The notes beneath the pieces were generated by a model that made no database searches, was not told where the DNA came from, and worked only from the letters and a program-made list of their open reading frames with translations. A stretch of 14,057 nucleotides of DNA, taken from NCBI GenBank assembly GCA_025450375.1, contig JANWHO010000266.1, positions 1 to 14,057 of the forward strand, written 5' to 3'. Numbering within the stretch: position 1 is the stretch's first letter; each line of letters begins with the position of its first letter. Made by a program: the position numbers and the translations under genes. Source of the DNA: Chloroflexota bacterium. GTDB taxonomy: Bacteria; Chloroflexota; UBA5177; JANWHV01. Below are positions 7,216 to 14,037 of the stretch, in pieces.

Positions 7216-8498
7216 TCCTGCTCCCTGGCCTCCGTGCTCACCGGCTCATGCACGTTCCGAACCGTACCCGGCTCCTCGTAGGTGGCGATATCCCAATCGG
7301 TGTCGGCGTAGCTGACGTGCCAGAAATGGTCGCGCTGGGCCTGGGCCTTCCGGGCTGGATCATGGTAATCCCGGATCTTCTCGAAGGCATTCAACGCGGT
7401 ATCGCTCGGCCGGTAGGGCACTCGCGAGATCCCCAGGCGCCGCAACTCGCTCACATCGTCGAACCCGAGAAGCGAGATCTGATCGGGGATGGTGAGGCGC
7501 CGGTCGCGGATGATCGCCGTGTAGGCTTCGAGGGTCACGTACGAGGTCGTGCAAAGCAGGGCGGTGGGGATGGGAAAGCCCTCGCGGCCGCTGATCAGGG
7601 CGCTGGCGTTCATCCGGATATTGTGAAAACCGAACGGACTGTTGCCGAGCGCGGACGAGTCAACCTGCTGCCCCGCCGTGCCGAATACGATCAAGCGCCG
7701 GTCGAGGTCGATGCCCTGCGCCCGCAGTTCATCCACCACCCCCCGGCGGCGTTCCCGTTGCACCTGATCGTGCTCCAGATCCAGCAGCACGCCGATTCGC
7801 TGGTGGCCGGCCTCGCACAGCTTCCGCACCGCCTTCCGCCCCGCGTCGTAGTGATCGACCGATACCACCGGAGCATGCATGTGCAAGGTGGCCTGCCCCG
7901 CTTCGGTAAGCCAACGATCGACCAGAACCACCGGCACGTCGCGCTCTTGCAGCTGTCGGACCAGATCCCGCCGAATCTCCATCTGGCGGGGAGACGGCCC
8001 TCGGTAGAGCCCCTGAGCCGGGGCCAGGATAACCCCATAGAGACTGTGAGCCCGATCGATGAACGAACGGAGAATCTCCTGTTCGCTCCCCAGATCCTCC
8101 CCGTGGGTATGGAGGGCGAGGTTGCACCACGGTCCGGCGTGGATCGCCAGATTGGCCACCACGCTGGACCAAAAACTGCTGAACGCCACCCCGCCGATCG
8201 CGACCGCCAGATGCACCCGCTCGCCCGCCGCGCCGAGCGTTTCCAACCCGAGATAGGTGGTTGCCAATTGGTGGATCTCGGTCAGGGTGAAGCTCCGTTC
8301 CTGATGGAGAGCGCGAATGAGCTTGGCTACCTGCTCGGGGTTGGCGAATGGCCGGCTCGCCGTGGTCTCGATCTTGGAGACGATCGAATGGCGGCTGGCG
8401 CCCGAGTAGCCCACGGCATCCGCCAGATCCTCCTGGTTCAGACCGCGATCGAGGCGATGCTTGCGGAATAGGCGGCCGAACGTATCATGCTGGAGCAT
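7212..8498 (-). CDS. Hybrid regulator: XRE-type HTH fused to LacI/GalR-type sensor domain
   Basis: 428 aa. Residues 4-67 form a Cro/C1-type helix-turn-helix (FGRLFRKHRLDRGLNQEDLADAVG, then SRHSIVSKIE). Residues about 95-370 have the periplasmic-binding-protein-like fold used by LacI/GalR regulators: VPVVLVDRW (188-196), VVSVDHYDAGRKAVRKLCEAGHQRIGVLLD (211-240), and IPDQISLLGFDDVSELRRLGIS (337-358). The normal LacI headpiece and its hinge (about 50-60 residues beginning with a VTIxDVA-type motif) is absent; the XRE domain replaces it. A C-terminal tail of about 50 residues goes beyond the usual LacI end. ATG at 8498 follows AAGGGGA at about 7 bases, and the HTH begins at once, so upstream in-frame ATGs at 8516 and 8522 are less likely. 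It is divergent from the polyol importer and is probably its local, sugar-responsive regulator. Whether it represses or activates is unknown. Confidence 0.88.
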   Translation of the reverse strand: MLQHDTFGRLFRKHRLDRGLNQEDLADAVGYSGASRHSIVSKIETTASRPFANPEQVAKLIRALHQERSFTLTEIHQLATTYLGLETLGAAGERVHLAVAIGGVAFSSFWSSVVANLAIHAGPWCNLALHTHGEDLGSEQEILRSFIDRAHSLYGVILAPAQGLYRGPSPRQMEIRRDLVRQLQERDVPVVLVDRWLTEAGQATLHMHAPVVSVDHYDAGRKAVRKLCEAGHQRIGVLLDLEHDQVQRERRRGVVDELRAQGIDLDRRLIVFGTAGQQVDSSALGNSPFGFHNIRMNASALISGREGFPIPTALLCTTSYVTLEAYTAIIRDRRLTIPDQISLLGFDDVSELRRLGISRVPYRPSDTALNAFEKIRDYHDPARKAQAQRDHFWHVSYADTDWDIATYEEPGTVRNVHEPVSTEAREQD

Positions 8499-8525
8499 CG
8501 CGCTTTCCCCTTCCATGGTCATTAT

Positions 8526-8540
8526 GCGCCGGGCCGGCGC
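8526..8540. repeat. Perfect 7-bp inverted repeat in the regulator leader
   Basis: GCGCCGG (8526-8532), one base, GCGC-containing arm CCGGCGC (8534-8540). It lies 28 bases upstream of the regulator's ATG, inside its predicted leader. It could be an autoregulatory operator or a small hairpin just before the ribosome-binding site. GC-rich chance palindromes are the alternative. Confidence 0.35.
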
Positions 8541-8589
8541 GTGTCCTTCGTGGGGAACATGATACCGATCAAACGCGAGGGTGAACCAT

Positions 8590-8609
8590 ATGTGCCTGAA
8601 CAGGAACAT
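8590..8609. promoter_or_regulatory. Candidate operator: 20-bp near-perfect palindrome
   Basis: The arms ATGTGCCTG (8590-8598) and CAGGAACAT (8601-8609) are complementary at 8 of 9 positions around a central AA. Twenty base pairs with two-fold symmetry suits a dimeric HTH regulator. It lies between the divergent regulator and importer genes, 92 bases from the regulator start and about 53 bases before the TATAAT of the importer. Confidence 0.5.
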
Positions 8610-8661
8610 CCGCGTTCCGCCAAGGGCACAAAGACCTATGGTGTAAGGCCAGGTATTCACC

Positions 8662-8667
8662 TATAAT
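8662..8667 (+). promoter_or_regulatory. Consensus -10 element for the polyol importer operon
   Basis: A perfect TATAAT at 8662-8667, but the region 16-18 bases upstream (near 8638-8645) does not resemble TTGACA, which would fit a promoter needing an activator. An AGGT-N4-ACCT symmetry (8651-8662) overlaps its left edge. Transcription would start near 8674, giving a leader of about 220 bases. Confidence 0.45.
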
Positions 8668-8677
8668 CGGCCATTAT

Positions 8678-8748
8678 GTCCTGCCTGCCAGCCTGGAGGC
8701 GGAGGCGCGAACGGGGGCGCCGAGATGATCCGCCGACCGGCAGGGACA
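8678..8748 (+). promoter_or_regulatory. Nested stem structure in the leader of the polyol importer operon
   Basis: Three nested pairings: TGTCCTGCC (8678-8686) with GGCAGGGACA (8739-8748), allowing one bulged base; GGCGGA (8698-8703) with TCCGCC (8729-8734); and GGCGC (8704-8708) with GCGCC (8717-8721). The structure starts about four bases after the predicted transcription start. Further stems follow: GCAG/CTGC (8771-8774, 8811-8814) enclosing GCCGG/CCGGC (8784-8788, 8803-8807), and GCCGG/CCGGC (8832-8836, 8845-8849). I do not recognise a known riboswitch class. Confidence 0.35.
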
Positions 8749-8892
8749 GCGAGCAACAGAAAGGGGTAAAGCAGGGGAGTAAGGCCGGAGAGTGAGCCAG
8801 AGCCGGCACACTGCTCGGGGGACGATCACGGGCCGGTCAACGCGCCGGCAGGGGCCTTTCGCATGATTGCTCATCAAAGAGGAGTACATCCA

Positions 8893-10266
8893 GTGACGGC
8901 TACGAGACGAATCTTCCTCACTGCCTCCATTCTCGCGACCCTCGGCGCCGCGGCGGCGCCCGCGCGGGCCGCCCAGCCGCTAGCGGCATCGCGCGCCGCG
9001 GTCACCCTCACCATCGCCACGGTCAACAACCCGGACATGGTCGAGATGGAGAAGCTCACGCCCATCTTCGAGAAGCAGTATGGCATCAACGTCAAATACG
9101 ACACCCTGGACGAGAACACGCTGCGCCAGAAGGTGACCGCCGACGTGGCCACCGGCGGCGGTGAGTTCGACCTCGCCACCGAGGGCACCTACGAGATCCC
9201 GATGTGGGCCAAGAACGGCTGGGTTACCGACCTGCAGCCGTACTTCGCCAAGATGAGCCCGGCGGCCGCCAGCGCCTATAACGTAAACGACCTGCTCCCG
9301 AAGGTCCGGGCCGGCCTGTCGTACAAGAATGATCTGTACGCCATCCCCTTCTACGCCGAAAGCTCGATGACCTACTATAACAAGGCAATGTTCAAGGCGG
9401 CCGGACTGACCATGCCGCTCCACCCCACCTGGGACCAGGTCGCCGCCTTCGCCAAGAAGCTGAACAATCCCGCGAAGAATGTCTATGGCATCTGCCTCCG
9501 TGCCACTCCCGGCTGGGGCGAGATGGGCGCGGTCCTCACCACGGTGATCAACACCTTCGGCGGTGAGTGGTTCAATCTGAAGTGGCAGCCGCAGCTTACC
9601 AGCCCAGCCGACGAAGCGGCGGTCTCGTTCTACATCAATCTGATCCGCTCCGCCGGGGAGCCGGGCGCCACCAGCAGCGGCTTCACCGAGTGCGAAACGG
9701 CGTTCGCCCAGGGCAAGACCGCCATGTGGGTCGACGCGACCGTAGCGGCCGGCGATCTTACCAATCCCTCCGTCTCCAAGGTCGCCAGCAATGTGGGCTT
9801 CGCCTTCGCGCCGACCAAGGTAACCCCGAAAGGCTCACATTGGCTGTGGTCCTGGGCCCTTGCCATGGAATCAGCCAGCAAACATAAGGACGCCGCCTTC
9901 TCCTTCCTCACCTGGGCCACCAGCAAGAACTACATTGCCCTGGTCGCGAAGGATAAGGGTTGGGGAAGCGTTCCCCCCGGCACCCGCGCCTCGACCTACA
10001 GCAACCCGAACTACCAGAAGGCCGCTCCCTTCGCCGCCCTGACCCTGCAGTCGATCCAGACCGCCGACCCGAACAACGCCACCTTGAACAAGGTGCCCTA
10101 CACCGGGGTCCAGTTCGTGGGCATCCCCCAGTTCCAGTCCATCGGCACCCAGGTGACGCAGAACCTGGACGCGGCGGTCACCGGCGGTACCTCGGTGGCG
10201 GCGGCCTTGCAGCTCTCGCAGACCCAGGTCACCCATACGATGACGATCGCTGGGTACATCAAATAG
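8893..10266 (+). CDS. smoE: Polyol (sorbitol/mannitol-type) ABC solute-binding protein, Tat-exported
   Basis: 457 aa binding protein of a polyol importer. The N-terminus TRRIFLT (4-10) fits the twin-arginine consensus, followed by an Ala-rich core and a probable cut after ARA (24-26). No lipobox cysteine is present. The mature protein closely matches my memory of SmoE/MtlE proteins: YDTLDENTLRQKVTADVATGG (69-89), DLATEGTYEIPMWAKNGW (93-110), YAIPFYAESSMTYYNKAMF (149-167), YGICLRATPGWGEMG (198-212), TTVINTFGGEWF (216-227), GFTECETAFAQGKTAMWVDATVAAG, KGSHWLWSWALA and VPYTGVQFVGIPQFQSIGTQV. GTG at 8893 is preferred to ATG at 8863 because GAGGAG stands 8 bases before it and the signal peptide then starts normally. 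First gene of the importer operon. Sorbitol or mannitol is the best guess, though related polyols are possible. Confidence 0.9.
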   Translation: MTATRRIFLTASILATLGAAAAPARAAQPLAASRAAVTLTIATVNNPDMVEMEKLTPIFEKQYGINVKYDTLDENTLRQKVTADVATGGGEFDLATEGTYEIPMWAKNGWVTDLQPYFAKMSPAAASAYNVNDLLPKVRAGLSYKNDLYAIPFYAESSMTYYNKAMFKAAGLTMPLHPTWDQVAAFAKKLNNPAKNVYGICLRATPGWGEMGAVLTTVINTFGGEWFNLKWQPQLTSPADEAAVSFYINLIRSAGEPGATSSGFTECETAFAQGKTAMWVDATVAAGDLTNPSVSKVASNVGFAFAPTKVTPKGSHWLWSWALAMESASKHKDAAFSFLTWATSKNYIALVAKDKGWGSVPPGTRASTYSNPNYQKAAPFAALTLQSIQTADPNNATLNKVPYTGVQFVGIPQFQSIGTQVTQNLDAAVTGGTSVAAALQLSQTQVTHTMTIAGYIK

Positions 10267-10280
10267 CGAGTTCACGGCAA

Positions 10281-10328
10281 AGGGTGCGCGCCTCCGCTCA
10301 GAGTGGTTCCGGCGGAGGTACGCACCCT
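10281..10328 (+). other. Long hairpin between smoE-like and smoF-like genes
   Basis: The outer arms AGGGTGCG (10281-10288) and CGCACCCT (10321-10328) pair perfectly. After a 2x2 internal mismatch the inner arms CCTCCGC (10291-10297) and GCGGAGG (10312-10318) pair perfectly around a 14-base loop. It begins 15 bases after the binding-protein stop. No run of T follows; the ribosome-binding site of the next gene is about 18 bases downstream. It probably stabilises the 3' end of the binding-protein message or partly terminates transcription. Confidence 0.65.
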
Positions 10329-10360
10329 GGCGTCCCCAAGTGGTTGGAGATACACGAGCC

Positions 10361-11299
10361 ATGAACAGTTCGACAGCCATCGCGCCAACGACCTTCGCGG
10401 GCAGTACGCGACGCGCGCGCCCGCGGTGGCCAGGGATCCAGTTTTTCCTGTTGCTGCCGGCCCTTCTCTATTTGGTGGTGATGACCCAGGCGCCGTTCAT
10501 TCTGACCCTGTGGTACAGCGTGCACACCTGGATCCTCACCTCGCCCGAGTTGGGCAGGCCCTGGGTTGGCCTGGAGAACTTCAACTACACCGTACTTCAG
10601 GATCCTACCTTCCGGGACGCCATCGTGAACACCCTGGAAATGACGGTCGGGATTGTCGGCGGCTCGTTGGTGATCGGGCTCGCCTTTGCCCTGTTGCTGC
10701 ACCGGCCTTTCCCCCTCCGGGGATTGGTCCGCTCCCTGATGATCGCCCCGTTCTTCGTCATGCCCACGGTCAGCGCCGTGGTCTGGAAGAACCTCCTGCT
10801 CAATCCGGTCTTCGGGCTCTTCAACTGGATCACCACCTCGGTCGGTCTGCCGCGGACGGATTGGCTGGGCGTGGCCCCCAAACTGAGCGTGATCACCATT
10901 TCGGTGTGGGAATGGACCCCGTTCATGATGCTGATCCTGCTGGCGGGCCTGCAAGGACTGCCGGAGGAGGTGCGCGAGGCCGCCCACCTCGATGGGGCGA
11001 GCGGGGTCGGGGAGTTTCTCCACATCACCCTCCCGCTCCTGGGCCGCTACATCCAGCTCACCGTGCTGCTCGGCACGATCTATGTCTTGCAGCTTTTTGG
11101 TGAAATCTACGTCGCCACGCAGGGTGGACCCGGCACCGCGACCACCACGGTGCCCTTCTACGTCTATCAGACGATCTCCCAGAGTAACGACGTTGGCTCA
11201 TCGGCGGCGCAAGGGGTGCTCGCGGTCATCTTCGCCTCCGTGATCGCCGCGTTGCTGCTCCGCCTCCTCGCCGGCACATTCAATAGGAGCGGCCAATGA
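10361..11299 (+). CDS. smoF: Polyol ABC importer permease, MalF/SmoF type
   Basis: 312 aa membrane subunit. After a basic N-terminus (STRRARPRW) membrane segments lie near 26-50, 92-114, 125-145, 176-197, 229-250 and 283-305. Characteristic SmoF/MtlF stretches are present: IAPFFVMPTVSAVVWKNLLLNPVFGLFNW (128-156), SVWEWTPFMMLILLAGLQGLP (181-201), the EAA loop EAAHLDG (206-212) with ITLP (222-225), and FGEIYVATQGGPGTATTTVPFYVY. ATG at 10361 is chosen with GGAGA about 10 bases upstream; an in-frame GTG at 10340 has no convincing site. It is the second gene, 94 bases after smoE-like with a strong hairpin in the gap, and its TGA overlaps the next ATG (ATGA), implying coupled translation. Confidence 0.9.
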   Translation: MNSSTAIAPTTFAGSTRRARPRWPGIQFFLLLPALLYLVVMTQAPFILTLWYSVHTWILTSPELGRPWVGLENFNYTVLQDPTFRDAIVNTLEMTVGIVGGSLVIGLAFALLLHRPFPLRGLVRSLMIAPFFVMPTVSAVVWKNLLLNPVFGLFNWITTSVGLPRTDWLGVAPKLSVITISVWEWTPFMMLILLAGLQGLPEEVREAAHLDGASGVGEFLHITLPLLGRYIQLTVLLGTIYVLQLFGEIYVATQGGPGTATTTVPFYVYQTISQSNDVGSSAAQGVLAVIFASVIAALLLRLLAGTFNRSGQ

Positions 11300-12165
11300 T
11301 CGGGATGCAAACGCAAGCGGGAGCGGGTCGCGGGCCGATGGCCCGAAAAGATCTCAAGCTGTCGAGTATTGGACTGACCGCCTTAACCTATGTGATCGCC
11401 CTCGTGGTCTTCTTCCCGGTGCTCTGGATGGTCCTGGCCGGATTCAAGACCGAGGGAACGGCGGTAGAGCTCCCGCCCAAGCTTTTCTTCAGTCCCACTC
11501 TGGACAACTTCCGCACCGCGATCGAGAGCAACGGCTATTCGACCTTCTTCGGCAACTCCGTATTCCTCAGCGTGGGATCGACGATCCTGGCCCTTCTGCT
11601 TGGGGTTCCCGCCGCCTTTAGTCTGGGGCTCTATCCCACCAAGCGCACTCCCAACGTATTCTCCTGGGTGCTTTCAACCAAGATGATGCCGCTGGTCGGG
11701 ATCGTCGTGCCGCTGATCGTCATTTACAAGCAAATCGGACTCTACGACAGTCGCCCCGGCATGATTCTGCTCTACGCGGCGATGAATCTCCCGCTGGTGA
11801 TCTGGATGATGGGTTCCTTCTTTGCCGAGGTGCCGCGCGAGGTACTGGAAGCCAGCCAGATCGACGGCGCGGGGGTGCTCCGTTCCTTGGTCTCGGTCGT
11901 CTTGCCCCTGACGGCGCCCGGCCTGGCGGCCACGGCCCTCCTCTGCGTCATTTTTGCCTGGAACGAGTTCTTTCTGGCGGTGAATCTAACCGGGCCCAAT
12001 ACGGGGCCCTTGACCGTCTACATCTCCGGTTTCATGACCAGCGAGGGATTATTCTGGGCCAAGATGTCGGCGGCCTCGACCCTGGCCATCGCTCCGGTCT
12101 TTATTGCCGGCTGGGTGGCGCAACGCTGGCTGGTCCGCGGCCTTACCATGGGCGCGGTGAAATAG
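11296..12165 (+). CDS. smoG: Polyol ABC importer permease, MalG/SmoG type
   Basis: 289 aa membrane subunit that pairs with the smoF-like permease. Membrane segments lie near 26-48, 88-110, 124-146, 155-176, 205-228 and 258-278. The EAA loop is slightly altered (EASQIDGAG from 185, then VLPLTAPG), and WNEFFLAVNLTGPNTGPLTVYI follows. The C-terminal stretch EGLFWAKMSAASTLAIAPVFIAGW and the ending RGLTMGAVK are very close to SmoG/MtlG as I remember them. Start is ATG at 11296, overlapping the preceding TGA, with AGGAG just upstream; ATG at 11338 is a shorter alternative. It is the last importer gene. The smoK-like ATPase that would be expected nearby is missing, and an insertion sequence begins 68 bases after the stop. 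Confidence 0.9.
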   Translation: MIGMQTQAGAGRGPMARKDLKLSSIGLTALTYVIALVVFFPVLWMVLAGFKTEGTAVELPPKLFFSPTLDNFRTAIESNGYSTFFGNSVFLSVGSTILALLLGVPAAFSLGLYPTKRTPNVFSWVLSTKMMPLVGIVVPLIVIYKQIGLYDSRPGMILLYAAMNLPLVIWMMGSFFAEVPREVLEASQIDGAGVLRSLVSVVLPLTAPGLAATALLCVIFAWNEFFLAVNLTGPNTGPLTVYISGFMTSEGLFWAKMSAASTLAIAPVFIAGWVAQRWLVRGLTMGAVK

Positions 12166-12233
12166 GCTAGCATGAAATTGGGCGGAAAGGCCACGCCGTA
12201 ACAAGACGCCGGTTCCTGGGAGCGCGAGCATCT
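12166..12233. other. Short gap between smoG-like stop and IS left end
   Basis: 68 bases with no gene, no clear hairpin and no T-run, so no terminator for the importer operon is visible before the insertion sequence. A ten-codon ATG frame (12172 onward) has no ribosome-binding site and is ignored. Confidence 0.5.
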
Positions 12234-12253
12234 TGTCTCTGTTGACTTTCGCG
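12234..12253 (+). repeat. Left terminal inverted repeat of the IS
   Basis: TGTCTCTGTTGACTTTCGCG, matching 15 of 20 positions of the right end read from 14057 inward. It starts 149 bases beyond the transposase stop codon. Confidence 0.7.
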
Positions 12254-12382
12254 GGTGGGGCGGGGGAGGTGGCGGTGTCCGGTGAGTGCTGGGGCAGGTG
12301 GGGTGGGAGTCCGGGTGCGCCCGCGTGGCCGCGCAGGGGTAGCCGGGCACCTGGTGGCGTGGGGCCAGGGTCCGCAGGGCGC

Positions 12383-13981
12383 TCATGCGACTGCCGCCAG
12401 CGGTCGCGTGGGCGCCGCCGTCAGCCGGAGCGGGGTCGCGAGGGCGCGGGCCAGCCGCTTGAGGTTGCAGGCAGCGGCTTTGAGGAGGTTCTCCAAGTGG
12501 CGTTTGGCGGCGCCGCGGTAGCGGTGGCGCCGCAGGCCGTGGCGGCGGACCAACTCAGAGAGGGTGGCCTCGATGGCGGGGCGGGCATGCATGCGGAGCC
12601 GGAAGGCCTCGGTCTGGGCCTCGGCCCGCCGGGCCACCAGGAGGGGATGATGTTCATTCAGATGCAGGCTGCGGCCACTGGCGCTCGTGGTGCAGCGAGA
12701 CCGCAGGGGGCAGACGGCGCAGGTGGCGGCGGCGAACTGGATGTTCACGGCCTGGCTGCCATCCCGGTCGGTGCGCGGGCTCCACTTGATCGAGACCTTC
12801 CCGTGTGGACAGACGGCCAGACACGCCACGTGGTCGATGCGGAAGTCGGCGAGCTTGAACTCGTGGGGCGAGGTGTCGGCCCGAGGCGGCCCCACCAACT
12901 CGATGCCCGCCGCCTGGCTCTGGGCCAACTGCCGACCCGAGACGTAACCGCTGTCCACGAACTGCTCCGCCGGCAGCAGATCCCGGGCGGCCAACTGGGC
13001 CCGAATCTCCGGCAGGGCCTCGCTGTCCCCGCTCGAGGCATTGCTGGTGGTCACGTCGGTCAGAAAGTTCGGTCCGCTTGGCTCGGCGGTTTCCGTGACG
13101 TGGACCTTCTCCCCCCGCCAGCGTTTGCCCCGCTTCTGCCCGGCCCGGACGCCGGGATCGTGCGGGGTCACGATCAACTCGGTGCAGGGCACGGCGTGCG
13201 GGCGGACCTGGATCTGGCCCGCCGTCCGCGTGAAGTGCTGGGCCCACACCTCCTCCAGGAGCCGCACCGCCGCCAACTCGCGCAGCCGCGCCTCGGCCGG
13301 GGCCAGCCGATCCAGCAGCCAGAAGCCATCCGCGCCCACCTGGCGCAGCTGCCGGACCCGTTCCGTCGCACTCAGCTGATAATCGCCCCGCGTGTGGGCA
13401 TACTGCTCCCGGAAGCTGGCATTGACCGTCTGCTCCAGCCAGGCCGGGTCCCCCGCCTCCAGTTCTCGCACCGCCAGCCGCAAGGTCTCGCTAACCAGCT
13501 CCAACTCGCTCAACTCGCGCACCGCTCCCAGCACCGCCAGCGCGTCCGTCCGCTGCTTGCCCCGCTTCTTGAGCCAGCCCAGGGCCTGGATCCGGGTCAA
13601 CACCGCCTCGAACACCAGCCGCTCTTCCGCATGGGCCAGCAGCCGCTGGCGAAAATGGCACAAATCGCTGTAGTCGAAGCCCGCATCCTCCAGGGGCAGG
13701 TGCAAGGCATATTTCCAGTCCAGGCGGCTCACCACCATCGTCGCCGCTTCCCGATCCGGGATCTGCTCCAGGTGCTGGAACAAGCTCACCAGCGCCAGGA
13801 CCGCGGGCGAGACCGCGTGCCGCCCCGTCGGCTCGTACAGCCCGGCGAACTGCTCGTCTCGCACCAGGTCCGCCAAGTGCTCTCCGATCACCCGATACAC
13901 ATTCTCCGCCGCCAGCCGTGCCTCGCCCCACGCCTTGACCGCCGCCGGAATCTCCCCTACCTCCCGTACCACCAACGACAT
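12383..13981 (-). CDS. IS1182-family transposase (DDE type)
   Basis: 532 aa, full length and uninterrupted. The N-terminal part (about 25-115) is the helical DNA-binding region common to IS5/IS1182-like transposases (FAGLYEPTGRHAVSPAVLAL, then DWKYALHLPLEDAGFDYSDLCHFRQRL). The RNase H-like core gives a DDE set: Asp146 in RTDALAV, Asp343 in FVDSGYVSG and Glu471 in PAIEATLSELVRR, the last followed by the basic HRYRGAAKRH stretch. A cysteine cluster (Cys387, 391, 421, 424, 430) probably binds zinc, as in many relatives. ATG at 13981 is the start because AGGAGG stands 6 bases before it; an in-frame TTG at 14026 would add 15 residues without a good site. It reads toward the smoG-like gene, tail to tail. 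No frameshift or missing catalytic residue is seen, so the element may be active. Confidence 0.93.
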   Translation of the reverse strand: MSLVVREVGEIPAAVKAWGEARLAAENVYRVIGEHLADLVRDEQFAGLYEPTGRHAVSPAVLALVSLFQHLEQIPDREAATMVVSRLDWKYALHLPLEDAGFDYSDLCHFRQRLLAHAEERLVFEAVLTRIQALGWLKKRGKQRTDALAVLGAVRELSELELVSETLRLAVRELEAGDPAWLEQTVNASFREQYAHTRGDYQLSATERVRQLRQVGADGFWLLDRLAPAEARLRELAAVRLLEEVWAQHFTRTAGQIQVRPHAVPCTELIVTPHDPGVRAGQKRGKRWRGEKVHVTETAEPSGPNFLTDVTTSNASSGDSEALPEIRAQLAARDLLPAEQFVDSGYVSGRQLAQSQAAGIELVGPPRADTSPHEFKLADFRIDHVACLAVCPHGKVSIKWSPRTDRDGSQAVNIQFAAATCAVCPLRSRCTTSASGRSLHLNEHHPLLVARRAEAQTEAFRLRMHARPAIEATLSELVRRHGLRRHRYRGAAKRHLENLLKAAACNLKRLARALATPLRLTAAPTRPLAAVA

Positions 13982-14037
13982 CGCCCGCCTCCTCACCGGA
14001 ACCCTGCTCTCGCTCTCTCCATTCAACCACCCTGGCT

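Larger units (their letters stand above)
8499..8892. other. Divergent control region between hybrid regulator and polyol importer
   Basis: 394 bases without a credible gene. From the regulator side it holds a perfect palindrome GCGCCGG-G-CCGGCGC (8526-8540), a weak minus-strand -10-like TATCAT (8564-8559), a 20-bp near-perfect palindrome (8590-8609), a plus-strand TATAAT (8662-8667) and a long leader with several stems (8678-8849). The leader of about 220 bases before GTG at 8893 is unusually long. Confidence 0.55.

Noticed and set aside
7173..8471. 432-codon open frame on the plus strand opposite the hybrid regulator
   Set aside because: It mirrors the regulator in an antisense frame, shows no family motifs and is rich in His/Arg/Pro/Gly, as expected for antisense frames in GC-rich DNA.
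8590..8609. Classical LacI-family operator
   Set aside because: The palindrome lacks the central CG and the TGWAANCG-type half-sites of LacI/CcpA/GalR operators, consistent with a non-LacI DNA-binding domain in the neighbouring regulator.
8678..8849. Known riboswitch (cobalamin, glycine, SAM, TPP)
   Set aside because: Short AGCCAG- and GGAGAG-like words occur, but the rest of the conserved cores of these classes is missing.
12255..12521. 88-codon plus-strand frame at the left end of the IS
   Set aside because: It lies in G-rich end sequence and runs antisense into the transposase; the translation is Gly/Arg/Ala-rich.
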